Assembly (NCBI GenBank): GCA_020847975.1
Contig: JADLBD010000282.1
Coordinates: 1 to 64,000, forward strand
Length of the DNA: 64,000 nt
Direction of reading: 5' to 3'
From: Bryobacterales bacterium
GTDB lineage: Bacteria; Acidobacteriota; Terriglobia; Bryobacterales; Bryobacteraceae
Position 1 is the stretch's first letter; each line of letters opens with the position of its first letter. The notes under the pieces were generated by a model that saw only the letters and a program-made list of their open reading frames with translations, was not told the DNA's origin and made no database searches. This document shows, in pieces, positions 33,901 to 41,972 of this stretch. A program made the translations under genes and the position numbers.

Positions 33901-34249
33901 GACGGCGGACCAGGTGAAGACGACGGTGGAAAAGCCGGGTGGAATCGGAGTGGGGCAGCCGTTTTACGATCCCACCGCTTTCGCCGCTCCGTCCGGTGTT
34001 CGCTTCGGGACCTCGGGCCGCAACATCCTGCGCGCCCCAGGCACGGTGAACCTCGATCTCGGGCTCTTCCGGCGTCTGGTGATCCGCGAGCCGTGGACGC
34101 TCGAGTTCCGCGTCGAGGCTGCCAACTCGACCAATACGCCCCATTTCAACGCGCCGAACGCGAACATCAACTCGGGCAACTTCCTGATGGTGACGTCGGC
34201 AAACCTCGATCAGCGGCAGGTGCGCGGCGGCTTGCGGCTGAGCTGGTAG
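30968..34249 (+). CDS. Oar-like TonB-dependent receptor
   Basis: A 1093-residue outer-membrane receptor, start at 30968 with AGAGGA upstream and a signal peptide (RILMVVLLTLAVGVPGMAQ). The carboxypeptidase-regulatory-like domain is at about 22-110 (GSLTGIVRDPAGAVV; NDAGSYTFVNLPAGTYEL), the plug follows (NMPLPHYRNYQSLINLVPG; NNFDAEQGLAGGAAITVITKSG), and the barrel runs to GGLRLSW with a terminal Trp. The plug motif differs from the usual LPLNGRN. It has its own promoter but directly follows the LysW-like/TlpA cassette. It is convergent with a beta-propeller gene. Confidence 0.92.
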   Translation: MKRILMVVLLTLAVGVPGMAQVLYGSLTGIVRDPAGAVVPGASAKLRNAATAQEFSTVTNDAGSYTFVNLPAGTYELTVSAAGFRTLAQRDIVITVNTVRREDLTLEIGQVTERVTVEAGTVALQADKADVHTELGSHDVINMPLPHYRNYQSLINLVPGATPGVYQNSIQAAPARALSTNVNGVNRNNNSTRIDGALSVFLWLPHHTAYIPPAETIEAVNVATNNFDAEQGLAGGAAITVITKSGTNDFHGSAWAFNDNAALQAKNFFNTAAKPKNNNNIDGVTAGGAIRKNKLFYFAGWEAVHELQGATNRYTVPTADQKAGNFSAYNTVIYDPATGQASGAGRTPFAQNTIPLSRQSAISRKIQDLIPLPNQAGVASNFLGNGSQRLDKNNLDTKINWNRTAENMIWGKYSIMQASVGCDPAFGQGGGGALCPSGSAIGTGDLRTQVATVGSTLILSPRFLWDGLVGWTRQGQSIVSFGYGKFYGKELGIPGVNGGNSDIRDSGAPQIGISGYTNFLSDTDTRPFFAHDMSWTTQQNFSLTRTRHDIRFGFEGVRHTLNHYNPDGGGFGGPMGGFTFSQGITSIPSATLTQFNSYASYLLGLPQTERRSVQREVMTAYNWQLAWYVRDRWQLTPKLTASLGVRYELFPLQTRGGRGGLEGYDPTTNLVSIGGINNIPPGLGISTSHKLFAPRAGLAYRLNNSTVIRSGYGISYNPMPLARPLRGFFPLTFNATFNSANSFQPVGPFDQGIPTIVFPDISSGKAALPATAQMRFISGNELKRGYVESWNFTIERELPHAVTFSAAYVGTQTVRSFADREINAAAPGAGTAGRPLNVLFGHSVDTWAWNGYLSANYHAAQFAFNRRATHGLTLKGAYTFSKAINWTDEDGWTGTIAWNWAPVFGRNRALAGYDIPHTLQVGFVYELPAGKGKPFAQSGVARWILGDWQLNGVFASFQGRPFTVGAAQGALNAPGNTQTADQVKTTVEKPGGIGVGQPFYDPTAFAAPSGVRFGTSGRNILRAPGTVNLDLGLFRRLVIREPWTLEFRVEAANSTNTPHFNAPNANINSGNFLMVTSANLDQRQVRGGLRLSW

Positions 34250-34288
34250 GAACGGTCCGGATGCATCAACAGGAAATCCGGCGGCCGC

Positions 34289-35497
34289 TCAATCCAACCG
34301 CGCTGTCCACAGGTAGCTCGATCGCACGTGGTTGTCGTTCTCGCCGAGATACAACGTGTGGCCGCTGTCCACGGCGATCTCGTGAATGCGGGCGGGCTTG
34401 TCGCCGATTGCGGGATCAGTGAGATCGTTGAACGTCTCGATGCGATCGGTATGCGTGTCCCAGCGCATCAATTGTGTCCACCCGTTCATTCCGCCGCCGC
34501 CGTAGAGCACGCCGCCGCGGAAGGCGAGGGCGGGGAAGCGTCCCGTGGCCATCACCCGCGCGACCTTGTCGACTGCGCCGCTTGCGGTGTCGATACGGGC
34601 CAGCACGCCCGCGGTGGTACCGGCGTAGATGTAGCGCTCGCCGTCGTAGACCATTGAATCGCAGAAGCCGTAGTCGTCCTTGTGACGCGTCTGGGCGAGC
34701 GCGCTGGCGGCTCCTTCGGGCGCCGCGGGATTCGGCGCCAGTTGCCGCGCGTCCGTGCGGCGTGAGAGCCCGTGCTCGAACCACACGAACCGGCCGCCTT
34801 CGGGATGATACTTGAACAGGCGGATTGGAACCGGGCCCGTGATCTCGTCCCATGCCCGCGTCTCAGCGCACGTCCCCCACAGCCAGCCGTCCCGATCCAC
34901 GACGCCGTTGTGCGGCTGGGCAAAGAAAATGGAGTTGCCGACGTACGCGAGATTCTCCACTGCCCCGCTCGCGATGTCGAGGCGGAACACGAACTCCGCC
35001 GGATAGGTGAACCCGTACAGGAACCCGCGCGCCCAGTCCGCGGCGATCGACTGAATGTAGAGCCGCGGCAACGGCACGCCGAGCACGTCGTAGCTCCGCG
35101 ACGCCGGATCGTAGCAGACCACCTTGCCTCCCTTGGCTTCGCGCTGCCGCTCGACATCGTGCAGCAGGGAGGTGGCGAAATACAACTTCCGGTCTCGCGG
35201 GTTCACCAGCAGCGTGCGGTGAATCTTTACGTCGAACTCGTCCGTCCACCGGCGCGTGCCGAGGCACTCGAACTTTCCATCCAGCGGCGAGAAGGCATAC
35301 AGCAGGTCGCCGTCGATCGAGTTGAGCCCGCAATACACCAGCCCGTCATGCGGGTTCCAGGTGACCGAGTCGAAGCTGATCCAGCCATCGCGCCATTGCG
35401 GATCCGCGGCAAGCTGCGCGTAGCTCCAACGTCCGGCGATCTTCTCCTCCCAGCCTTCCAGGCGGTAATCCCGCAGCTTGTGCGCCCGAACTTGCAT
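34289..35497 (-). CDS. Beta-propeller protein of unknown function
   Basis: A 402-residue protein without a signal peptide. Repeating blade-like units are visible: GLVYCGLNSIDGDLLYAFSP, DRKLYFATSLLHD, GFLYGFTYPAEFVFRLD, ERYIYAGTTAGVLARID, GVLYGGGGMNGWTQLMRWD. These suggest a seven-bladed propeller closer to lactonase- or lyase-type propellers than to PD40 repeats. The N-terminus has several Trp (RLEGWEEKIAGRWSY). It may be an oligosaccharide lyase-like or binding protein; no catalytic set was identified. It lies downstream of a glycoside-hydrolase-like lipoprotein on the same strand (70-base gap). Confidence 0.62.
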   Translation of the reverse strand: MQVRAHKLRDYRLEGWEEKIAGRWSYAQLAADPQWRDGWISFDSVTWNPHDGLVYCGLNSIDGDLLYAFSPLDGKFECLGTRRWTDEFDVKIHRTLLVNPRDRKLYFATSLLHDVERQREAKGGKVVCYDPASRSYDVLGVPLPRLYIQSIAADWARGFLYGFTYPAEFVFRLDIASGAVENLAYVGNSIFFAQPHNGVVDRDGWLWGTCAETRAWDEITGPVPIRLFKYHPEGGRFVWFEHGLSRRTDARQLAPNPAAPEGAASALAQTRHKDDYGFCDSMVYDGERYIYAGTTAGVLARIDTASGAVDKVARVMATGRFPALAFRGGVLYGGGGMNGWTQLMRWDTHTDRIETFNDLTDPAIGDKPARIHEIAVDSGHTLYLGENDNHVRSSYLWTARLD

Positions 35498-35567
35498 GTC
35501 AACTCCTCTCCACCGGCCGCGGTTCGCCCCGGCGTCTCATTTCGACAAAATGTGTTTTCATGACGGT

Positions 35568-37739
35568 TCAGTCCGATGCGAGTTGGATTCGCACCAAGTC
35601 GTAGATGGCGAGCCGGGGAATTCGAAACGAAGCGGTATCGCCTTGTATGGCCGGCTTCAGAGTGTCCCGCGTCTCGAAGTCGGGCGAAGACACAACGGCC
35701 TCCTTTACCTTGGCGCCAGCGGGCATGCGAAGCCGGACGGCGATATCGCGAGCCGGGTGCTTGAAATCGAAATTGATCAGATGCAGCAGCCACGTCTTCG
35801 AACTGCGCTGCTCCTCGAGTTCGACCGCGACCGAAGGCGGCGCCTGGATGTCCGCCACCAGCTTGCCATTGGACGCCCACTCGAGCGCGCTGACCATGTC
35901 TTTGGCGTTTCTGGGCAATGTCCAGTACTGATTGCCGAAGTTATAGTTGATCTGGGCGGGCGGCGGAGGGGTGGAGGGTTCGATGACCGGCAGGTAGACC
36001 GAACGGCCGTTGCCGAACGCATGTTGCACGGGGCGCTCGACGGCGCCGGGCTCGTGCTTCGCTTCCGGCGCGCCGGCCAGCACCGCCGTAGTAGGCACTC
36101 CGGGCTTGGAAGGAGATTCGACGCCGAACACGTCTGCGAGGCCGAATTTTGGCCGCCGAAGCCGCCAGTCCGTCAGCAGCGACGATTCTTCAGTCGCCAC
36201 CAGACCACCCCCGGCCTGTACATACGCACGGATCTGCGCCACCGCCTGGTCGCTCAAAGCGTCCTGGTTCGCCAGCACGAGGACTTTGTAGCGGCTGAGA
36301 TCGGCAAGGTGCGGCTCGAACACGATGTCGAACGGAATCCGCGACTGGATCAAGGTCTGCTCGAAGAGCACTGTACTCACGTTGGAGCGCGCCGGATTGA
36401 ATTCGATGGACGGGAAGGCGCGCAGGATGGCCACGTTCGGCACGCTGCGGCTGCCCACGAGGTCCTTCAGGTGATCGTGGAAGAACTTCACGTAGCGCGC
36501 CGCCGCGGGCGTCAATTCGGTTCCGTCCGCGGACAGGTCGCCGACCATCCCGAGATTGGCGTCGTTGTACGCCATGGCTTCGGCGATGCGCAGCTCCGGA
36601 GGGCTGGCGGGAGACTGCGCGCCGTAGCGGCCGCCGGTGTACAGGAACACCGAGCGGTCCATCGCCCGCGCGACCTTGAATGAGCGGATCTTGGTGATGA
36701 TGCGGCCATCGGGCGCCCAGGCCGCGTGGTTGGGCTCTTCGCTCCAGAAGATATCGGCGGTGCGCAGAAGCTGGGCATAGTCGATGCCGCCGCGGAACCC
36801 GAGATTCGTGCCGAGGTTGATGTTCGGATTGCCTTCCACGGCCACATCGGGCCGCATCGCGCGGATGTAGTTGTCGTACTCGGCAAAACGCTTTGCCAGG
36901 CTGGCGGCGCGGAACAACGCCCAGTCCTGCATCAACGGATTGTGGAGGTCCTTGAGTTGCAGGGTTCCCGTGCGGGAATTGTAGGGCGGCGGCGCCAGGT
37001 TGTCGAGCAGGGTGAACCCGTAGCGCGCTTTGCGTTGATCGTCGCTATAGCGCGTACGGAGAAACTCGCGAAACTCCGCCTGGCAGTACCGGCAACGGCA
37101 GGAACTCGGCTCGGGCCACCACGACATCTGGTCGAAGTGAATCAGGTCGAGCTTCAAATCCTGGACGCCCAAGCGCAGCACCTTCTCGATGAAGGCCCGG
37201 TAGCCGGGGTTGTTGCGGCATGCCGCGTAGCGGAACGTCTGGTCACTGTTGTAGTAGATCGGCTGGCCGAACTCGTCGGTCTGGATCCAGTTGCGGGCAT
37301 CGGGCTCTTCGGCGAAGAACGTCTCGTACGCCATGGTTGAGCCGACGTAGCCGCCGACCTTCAGACCGTAGCGGTGCGCAAGATCGACGAACTTGCGGTT
37401 GGCTTCGATTTCCCCGGCCTCGGCTTTCAAACCCGCCGCCTTGTGCAGGCTGGTGATGATGAGCGTGGCGCCGAGTTCCTTCAGCCTGCGGACGCTATGC
37501 TCCGTGCGTTCGGCTTTCCACAGTTCGGCGGCATTCACTTCCTGGCCGCCGCGGCGAATCTGAAAACCGGGCGGTTCCCAGCTTCCCACCATCACGATGC
37601 CTTCCTTGACCCAGGCGGGGCGCTCGGCCGGCGCGGAAACGGCGGAGGTGGTCTTGGCGGCAGGGCGCGCGCACGAAATGAGCGATGCGGCGGCAGCCGC
37701 CAGTACGAGTACACGAGTCAGGGGTCCGGAATTCATCAC
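35568..37739 (-). CDS. Glycoside-hydrolase-like lipoprotein with TIM barrel and trimerisation-type domain
   Basis: A 723-residue lipoprotein (AAAAASLISC lipobox at residue 23). Residues about 45-420 look like a TIM barrel of the hypothetical glycosyl hydrolase (GHL)/GH42-related type: ELGATLIITSLHKAAGL, RYGLKVGGYVGS, LDLIHFDQMSWWPEP, AVEGNPNIN. A CRCRYC cluster near 215 recalls cysteine sites seen in that group. Residues about 450-610 resemble the beta-galactosidase trimerisation fold (VLVLANQDALSDQAVAQI; AYVQAGGGLVATEES). The C-terminus is a beta-sandwich. It likely acts on extracellular glycans; substrate unknown. It probably shares a transcript with the propeller gene downstream. Confidence 0.72.
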   Translation of the reverse strand: MMNSGPLTRVLVLAAAAASLISCARPAAKTTSAVSAPAERPAWVKEGIVMVGSWEPPGFQIRRGGQEVNAAELWKAERTEHSVRRLKELGATLIITSLHKAAGLKAEAGEIEANRKFVDLAHRYGLKVGGYVGSTMAYETFFAEEPDARNWIQTDEFGQPIYYNSDQTFRYAACRNNPGYRAFIEKVLRLGVQDLKLDLIHFDQMSWWPEPSSCRCRYCQAEFREFLRTRYSDDQRKARYGFTLLDNLAPPPYNSRTGTLQLKDLHNPLMQDWALFRAASLAKRFAEYDNYIRAMRPDVAVEGNPNINLGTNLGFRGGIDYAQLLRTADIFWSEEPNHAAWAPDGRIITKIRSFKVARAMDRSVFLYTGGRYGAQSPASPPELRIAEAMAYNDANLGMVGDLSADGTELTPAAARYVKFFHDHLKDLVGSRSVPNVAILRAFPSIEFNPARSNVSTVLFEQTLIQSRIPFDIVFEPHLADLSRYKVLVLANQDALSDQAVAQIRAYVQAGGGLVATEESSLLTDWRLRRPKFGLADVFGVESPSKPGVPTTAVLAGAPEAKHEPGAVERPVQHAFGNGRSVYLPVIEPSTPPPPAQINYNFGNQYWTLPRNAKDMVSALEWASNGKLVADIQAPPSVAVELEEQRSSKTWLLHLINFDFKHPARDIAVRLRMPAGAKVKEAVVSSPDFETRDTLKPAIQGDTASFRIPRLAIYDLVRIQLASD

Positions 37740-37844
37740 AGGTCAATATGCTCACGCAACGGGACGACTGTCAACCGGCGGATGCGATTCGGCATTGACG
37801 GCTTTGGGTCTTCAAGACAATCGCCGCCGTGGTAGCATGATAGA

Positions 37845-37955
37845 TTGTCAGGCTCCGGGCTTCGTGCAATGGGCGGCTGCAAACCCCGCCAGGTCCGGAA
37901 GGAAGCAACGGTAGTGGTTTAGCCTGTGTGCCGCGGATCACCCGGGGTCTGGCAA
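37845..37955 (+). ncRNA. ffs: Signal recognition particle RNA (small bacterial 4.5S type)
   Basis: The apical SRP domain is present: GCCAGGTCCGGAAGGAAGCA (37889-37908), the binding site for Ffh with its GGAA tetraloop and asymmetric loop. The ends pair (TTGTCAGGCTCCGGG with CCCGGGGTCTGGCAA), defining about 111 bases. TAGCAT seven bases upstream is a plausible -10. Its place immediately before dnaX is common in bacteria. SRP RNA directs ribosomes making membrane proteins to the inner membrane. Confidence 0.92.
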
Positions 37956-37986
37956 TATTCACGCATTCACTTCGCCCTCAGCCTGC

Positions 37987-39639
37987 ATGCCGGAACCCGT
38001 CCCACAAGCCGATGCACACTATCAGGTCATTGCCCGGAAGTATAGACCGCGCGCATTCGTGGACCTGATCGGCCAGGAACACGTCAAGACCACGCTCGAG
38101 AATGCCCTCTCCCAGCGGCGTATCGCCCACGGCTACATCTTCTCCGGGCAGCGCGGCACGGGAAAGACGACGGTGGCGCGCATTGTCGCGCGATGTCTGA
38201 ATTGCGCCGAAGGACCCACCATCACGCCCTGCGGCCGCTGCGCCAGTTGTCTGGAGATCTACAGCGGCGGGTCGATCGACGTCATCGAGATCGACGCGGC
38301 CTCGAATCGCGGCATCAACGAAATGCGCGAGTTGCGGGAGAGCGTCCGCTTCCGCCCCGCCCGCGACCGGTACAAGGTATTCATTATCGACGAAGCGCAC
38401 CAGATCACGAGTGAAGCATTCAACGCCCTGCTGAAGACGCTCGAGGAGCCTCCCGAGTGGGTGGTCTTCATGCTTTGCACCACGGAAGCGCACAAGATCC
38501 CGAACACCATCGCTTCGCGCTGCCAGCAGTTCAGTTTCCGCTCGGTGGACTACGACCAGGTTCTCACGCTGTTGAAGGAGATCTGCGCCAAGGAGAATAT
38601 CGAGGCGGAGGCGGAAGCGCTTTCGGTCATCACGCTTGCCGGGGAGGGGAGCGTGCGCGATTCGCTTTCCGCGCTCGATCAGGCGATAGCCTGCTGCGGG
38701 CACACGCTGCAAGCGCAGGATGTGCGGCAATTGCTGGGGCGGTTCTCGATCCAGACCCTCGAGCAGGTGGCCGAGGCATTGCTCGTTTTCGATGGCCGCC
38801 GCATGCTCGATATTGTCCAGGAACTGGAACGGACGGGCCTCAACCTCCAGCATTTCTGCCGCGAGTTGTGCCGCTTCTTCCGCAACCTGCTGGTGGCGCG
38901 GATTGCGGGAGCCGAGACCCGCCTGATCGCGGCCAGCGGATCGGAGCGGGAGCGCTTGGGATCGCTTTCCTCGCGGTTTGGAGAGGAAGATCTCACCCGT
39001 TACCTGCAGTTAACCTTGGAACTGTTTCAAGCCATGCAGTATTCGCTACAGCCAAGGATGCATCTGGAGCTCGGGCTGCTGCGAATGGTGCAGGCCGGCA
39101 AGCTACGCCCCATCGAGGAGATTCTCGCCGAACTGCAATCCGGCGCGCCGCGCGCCGCGGCAGCGGTGACGCCGAAACCGCCCGCGGCCAGACTCACGGC
39201 GCCCGCGGTCAAACAGGCTGGTCCCGCCGCCGCGCCGCAACCCGCGGCGGCTGCGCCCGTGCAGGCAAGCGGCGACTGGCGGCAGCGCCTGCTCGAGGTT
39301 CTCAATGAAAAAGGAATGACCTTCATCGCCGACGCCGTGGAACACTCGGAGATTGTCGAGCGTCCCGGGGAACTCGAATTCGTTACGGGCAAGGAATTCT
39401 CCATGGCCGTCCGCAGCAGCGATATGCAAAAGACGGTGGACGCGCTGGCTCGCCGCCCGATGAAGATTAAGGTAACCTTTACGGATAAGCCCACGGCGGC
39501 CGCACCGGCAGTGGAACGCGGGACGAACGAGGATGAGGCCAGAAAGAAGGCGCTGGAGAATCCCGAGGTACAGCGCTACCGGGACCTGTTTCCCGGCAGC
39601 GAGGTCCGCGCCGTGCGCAATCTGAAGGAGGAGAGATGA
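37987..39639 (+). CDS. dnaX: DNA polymerase III subunit gamma/tau
   Basis: A 550-residue clamp-loader ATPase. The N-terminus (YQVIARKYRPRAFVDLIGQEHV) is diagnostic. Walker A is GQRGTGKTT near residue 53, the zinc module CLNC/CGRCASC near 73-95, Walker B FIIDEAHQ near 137, and sensor 1 CTTEAHK near 168. The AAA+ core and collar end near 370. An Ala/Pro-rich linker (TPKPPAARLTAP) precedes a C-terminal domain probably equivalent to tau. No Shine-Dalgarno is evident. It follows the SRP RNA gene and overlaps ybaB by four bases, forming dnaX-ybaB-recR. A frameshift site for a short gamma form was not identified. Confidence 0.96.
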   Translation: MPEPVPQADAHYQVIARKYRPRAFVDLIGQEHVKTTLENALSQRRIAHGYIFSGQRGTGKTTVARIVARCLNCAEGPTITPCGRCASCLEIYSGGSIDVIEIDAASNRGINEMRELRESVRFRPARDRYKVFIIDEAHQITSEAFNALLKTLEEPPEWVVFMLCTTEAHKIPNTIASRCQQFSFRSVDYDQVLTLLKEICAKENIEAEAEALSVITLAGEGSVRDSLSALDQAIACCGHTLQAQDVRQLLGRFSIQTLEQVAEALLVFDGRRMLDIVQELERTGLNLQHFCRELCRFFRNLLVARIAGAETRLIAASGSERERLGSLSSRFGEEDLTRYLQLTLELFQAMQYSLQPRMHLELGLLRMVQAGKLRPIEEILAELQSGAPRAAAAVTPKPPAARLTAPAVKQAGPAAAPQPAAAAPVQASGDWRQRLLEVLNEKGMTFIADAVEHSEIVERPGELEFVTGKEFSMAVRSSDMQKTVDALARRPMKIKVTFTDKPTAAAPAVERGTNEDEARKKALENPEVQRYRDLFPGSEVRAVRNLKEER

Positions 39640-39944
39640 AATTACCAGGAAACATGCAGGCAGCGATGAAGCAGGCGCAGCAGATGCAGGCGCGGATGCA
39701 GGAGGAGATCGCGAAAATCCGGGTCGAGGGCTCGGCCGGCGGCGGGATGGTCGTGGTGTCGATGGACGGACAGAAAAACATCCTCAGCGTGAAGATCGAC
39801 AAGGAAGTGGCCGGAGACGTGGAGATGATGCAGGACCTCATCCTGGCAGCCTGCAACGAGGCGGTCCGCAAAGTGGACGAAGCCATCCAGCAGAAGATGG
39901 GCGGCATGCTGGGCGGGCTGGGGCTCCCGCCGGGCTTACTCTAA
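39636..39944 (+). CDS. YbaB/EbfC nucleoid-associated protein
   Basis: A 102-residue DNA-binding protein. The N-terminal helix is rich in Met and Gln (MQAAMKQAQQMQARMQEE), followed by VEGSAGGGMVVVSMDG and the dimerisation strand and helix DLILAACNEAVRKVDEAIQ; the tail is MGGMLGGLGLPPGLL. YbaB forms homodimers that bind DNA and compact it. Its start overlaps the dnaX stop (ATGA) and its own stop directly abuts recR, so the three are co-translated. This context is conserved widely, which makes the assignment firm. Confidence 0.95.
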   Translation: MKLPGNMQAAMKQAQQMQARMQEEIAKIRVEGSAGGGMVVVSMDGQKNILSVKIDKEVAGDVEMMQDLILAACNEAVRKVDEAIQQKMGGMLGGLGLPPGLL

Positions 39945-40541
39945 ATGGACTTCGCCGAACCGCTCTCGAGACTGATTCAGGAAGTGCGCCGTATGCCCGG
40001 CATCGGGCAGAAATCGGCGCAGCGGATCGCATTCCATCTGCTGCGCGCAAGCCGCGAGGATGCCGAGCGGCTGGCCAAAGCTATCATGGACGTGAAGGAC
40101 AAGCTGAGCCTTTGCAGGATCTGCAACAACATCAGCGACGGGGAACTTTGCCCCTACTGCCGCGATGATGCCAGGGACCACAGCGTCATCTGCGTCGTGG
40201 AAGAGCCCCCCAATATCCTGCCCATCGAGACGACGCGGCAATATGAGGGCGTCTATCACGTGCTGCATGGGGCCATCAGCCCGCTGCGCGGCGTGGGTCC
40301 GGAGCAGTTGCGAATCAAGAGCCTGCTCACGCGCCTTCAGCAGGGCGGAGTGAACGAAGTGATCCTCGCCACGAACCCGACAGTGGAAGGCGAAGCCACG
40401 GCAGTGTACCTTTCGCGTCTGCTCAAGCCGCTGGGCGTGAAGGTGACGCGCATCGCCATGGGACTGCCGGTGGGCAGCGACCTCGAATTCGCCGATGAGG
40501 TGACCATGTCGAAGTCGATGGAAAACCGCCGCGAGATGTAG
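39945..40541 (+). CDS. recR: Recombination protein RecR
   Basis: A 198-residue protein. The N-terminal helix-hairpin-helix (RRMPGIGQKSAQRIAFHLL) is followed by a zinc finger (CRICNNISDGELCPYC), the Toprim domain (VICVVEEPPNILPIE; EVILATNPTVEGEATAVYL), and the C-terminal Walker B-like strand (RIAMGLPVGSDLEFAD), all in canonical order. RecR loads RecA with RecF/RecO at gapped DNA. It is the last gene of the dnaX operon and is convergent with the JAB-like gene. Confidence 0.97.
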   Translation: MDFAEPLSRLIQEVRRMPGIGQKSAQRIAFHLLRASREDAERLAKAIMDVKDKLSLCRICNNISDGELCPYCRDDARDHSVICVVEEPPNILPIETTRQYEGVYHVLHGAISPLRGVGPEQLRIKSLLTRLQQGGVNEVILATNPTVEGEATAVYLSRLLKPLGVKVTRIAMGLPVGSDLEFADEVTMSKSMENRREM

Positions 40542-40547
40542 GCGCGC

Positions 40548-41711
40548 CTACTTGGGCCGCCGCCGCTCCTGACGCTCCGCTTTGCGGAGTTCTTTCTTCA
40601 ACTCGTCGGCCCGCTCGGTTTCCGCGGTGATCTCCTTCTGAACCTCCCCTGCCTGGGCGTCCAGTTTCCGCGCATGCTCCTTGGCGTCCCGCAGTTCACG
40701 ACTCTCGTATTTCGCCAGCGGCGGACCCACGTAACGCGCCTGCTCCCGCAGCGGCGGCAGATTGTCGCGATTCACTACCAGGCGCACGATGACATCCTCC
40801 GAGAGCCTTGCGTAGGTGACCGAACCGCGCCGCGTGGCGTCGCCATCGAGATGAATCGGCGGCAGCATTCCTCCATCGTCAATGAACAGCGTGGCCGATT
40901 CGGCGCGTTGCACGGCACGGCTGTTGCGGTCCCATTCCACGCGTAGCTGGCCTTTGACGTCGACAATCCGCAGTTGGAGGGCGTCGGGCGGCGCCGGCTG
41001 GCGAAACTTCGGGATGGCATAGAGAGCCAGCGCGCAGACCAGAAGCGCCACAGCCACCCACGCGAGCCGCGCCAGTTTTCTCCCCGCTTCCGGATTGCCG
41101 GGTTCTCCGGCAGGCTCTTCCCGACGCGGGGCAAGCAGACCCGGACGGGGGGATACGGCCAGCGCTCGCGCTCCTTCCATCGGAAACTCCCCATACGGAG
41201 CGGAACTCTGAATCCGCCCGTCTTTTTCGCGAACGAAAAACCCTCCGCGCGCCTCTTTGCCGCGCTGTGGATGAATTACCAGAGTCACCTGCCAGGGTTC
41301 GGGGAAGAAGCGGTTGAACAGGTCCACGTCATCCTCGGTCATGCGCAGCCCGGGACGCGTGTGCGAGACGAACCATCCCACGGGATCGAGCACCTGCAAC
41401 CGCGGGTCGCTCTGCGCCTGTTCGAGCAGCAGCATCAGCCCCTGTTGATCGTCATTGGAGAGGACAAAGGCGGGTCCCCGGGTGTGATCGCAGGCGATGG
41501 GGCGCCAGGCGAGGACGCGGATCAAGTCTTCGTCGCGGCGTCCGAAGAGGACACCTCCCGCCTCGACGCCGCCGCGGCTGAGGCGGCGAACCCCTTCCTC
41601 GACAGTCTGATAGATCTCGTCCAGGACGGCCCACTGGCATTCAATCTCTAACGGGTGTTCCGCTACCGACCATAGCAATACGTCGCCCGCGCGGTTGTCC
41701 GAACCCTGCAA
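40548..41711 (-). CDS. Membrane protein with degenerate JAB/MPN domain and coiled-coil tail
   Basis: A 387-residue protein. Residues about 20-170 resemble a prokaryotic JAB/MPN peptidase domain (GGVEAGGVLFGRRD; VGWFVSHTRPGLRMTEDDVDLFNRFF; WQVTLVIHP). In active family members the zinc motif reads HSHTR; here it is VSHTR, so one zinc ligand is missing. A membrane helix lies at about 213-230 (LAWVAVALLVCALALYAIP). A beta domain follows, then a charged coiled coil (EHARKLDAQAGEVQKEI) with a basic end. Function unknown; a scaffold or ubiquitin-like-tail reader is possible. The 261 bases between it and the next gene hold only two short, unsupported frames. Confidence 0.68.
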   Translation of the reverse strand: MQGSDNRAGDVLLWSVAEHPLEIECQWAVLDEIYQTVEEGVRRLSRGGVEAGGVLFGRRDEDLIRVLAWRPIACDHTRGPAFVLSNDDQQGLMLLLEQAQSDPRLQVLDPVGWFVSHTRPGLRMTEDDVDLFNRFFPEPWQVTLVIHPQRGKEARGGFFVREKDGRIQSSAPYGEFPMEGARALAVSPRPGLLAPRREEPAGEPGNPEAGRKLARLAWVAVALLVCALALYAIPKFRQPAPPDALQLRIVDVKGQLRVEWDRNSRAVQRAESATLFIDDGGMLPPIHLDGDATRRGSVTYARLSEDVIVRLVVNRDNLPPLREQARYVGPPLAKYESRELRDAKEHARKLDAQAGEVQKEITAETERADELKKELRKAERQERRRPK

Positions 41712-41972
41712 ATCAACTCCCTGGTGGCGAAGGTGGCCAGCCTCATTCTAGGTCAGGGGAGAGAGGGCGATCAATATTACCAATGGGCTAGGGTACTTAC
41801 CACCCCACAAATGCGCCTTGAGTCTGGTGATGTTGCTGAGTACGATTAAAATCATGCCCTCCAATCCGCCTTTGGACAGGTCCGGATTCCATCGGCCAAC
41901 AGTGAGCGTGGCTGGAACGCGGACGAAAGCACCGCGCCAGATGTACAAGCTATGGCGGCCTGAATACTAGCG

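Noticed and set aside
37987..39639. Programmed frameshift producing a short gamma form of DnaX
   Set aside because: No slippery A-run of the required type followed by a hairpin was found in the linker region; the frame is read through.
41759..41950. Two short plus-strand frames before the nucleotidyltransferase-like gene, one ending RLESGDVAEYD and one starting MPSNPPLDRSGF
   Set aside because: Each is under 45 codons with no recognised motif; a small partner gene is possible but not supported.
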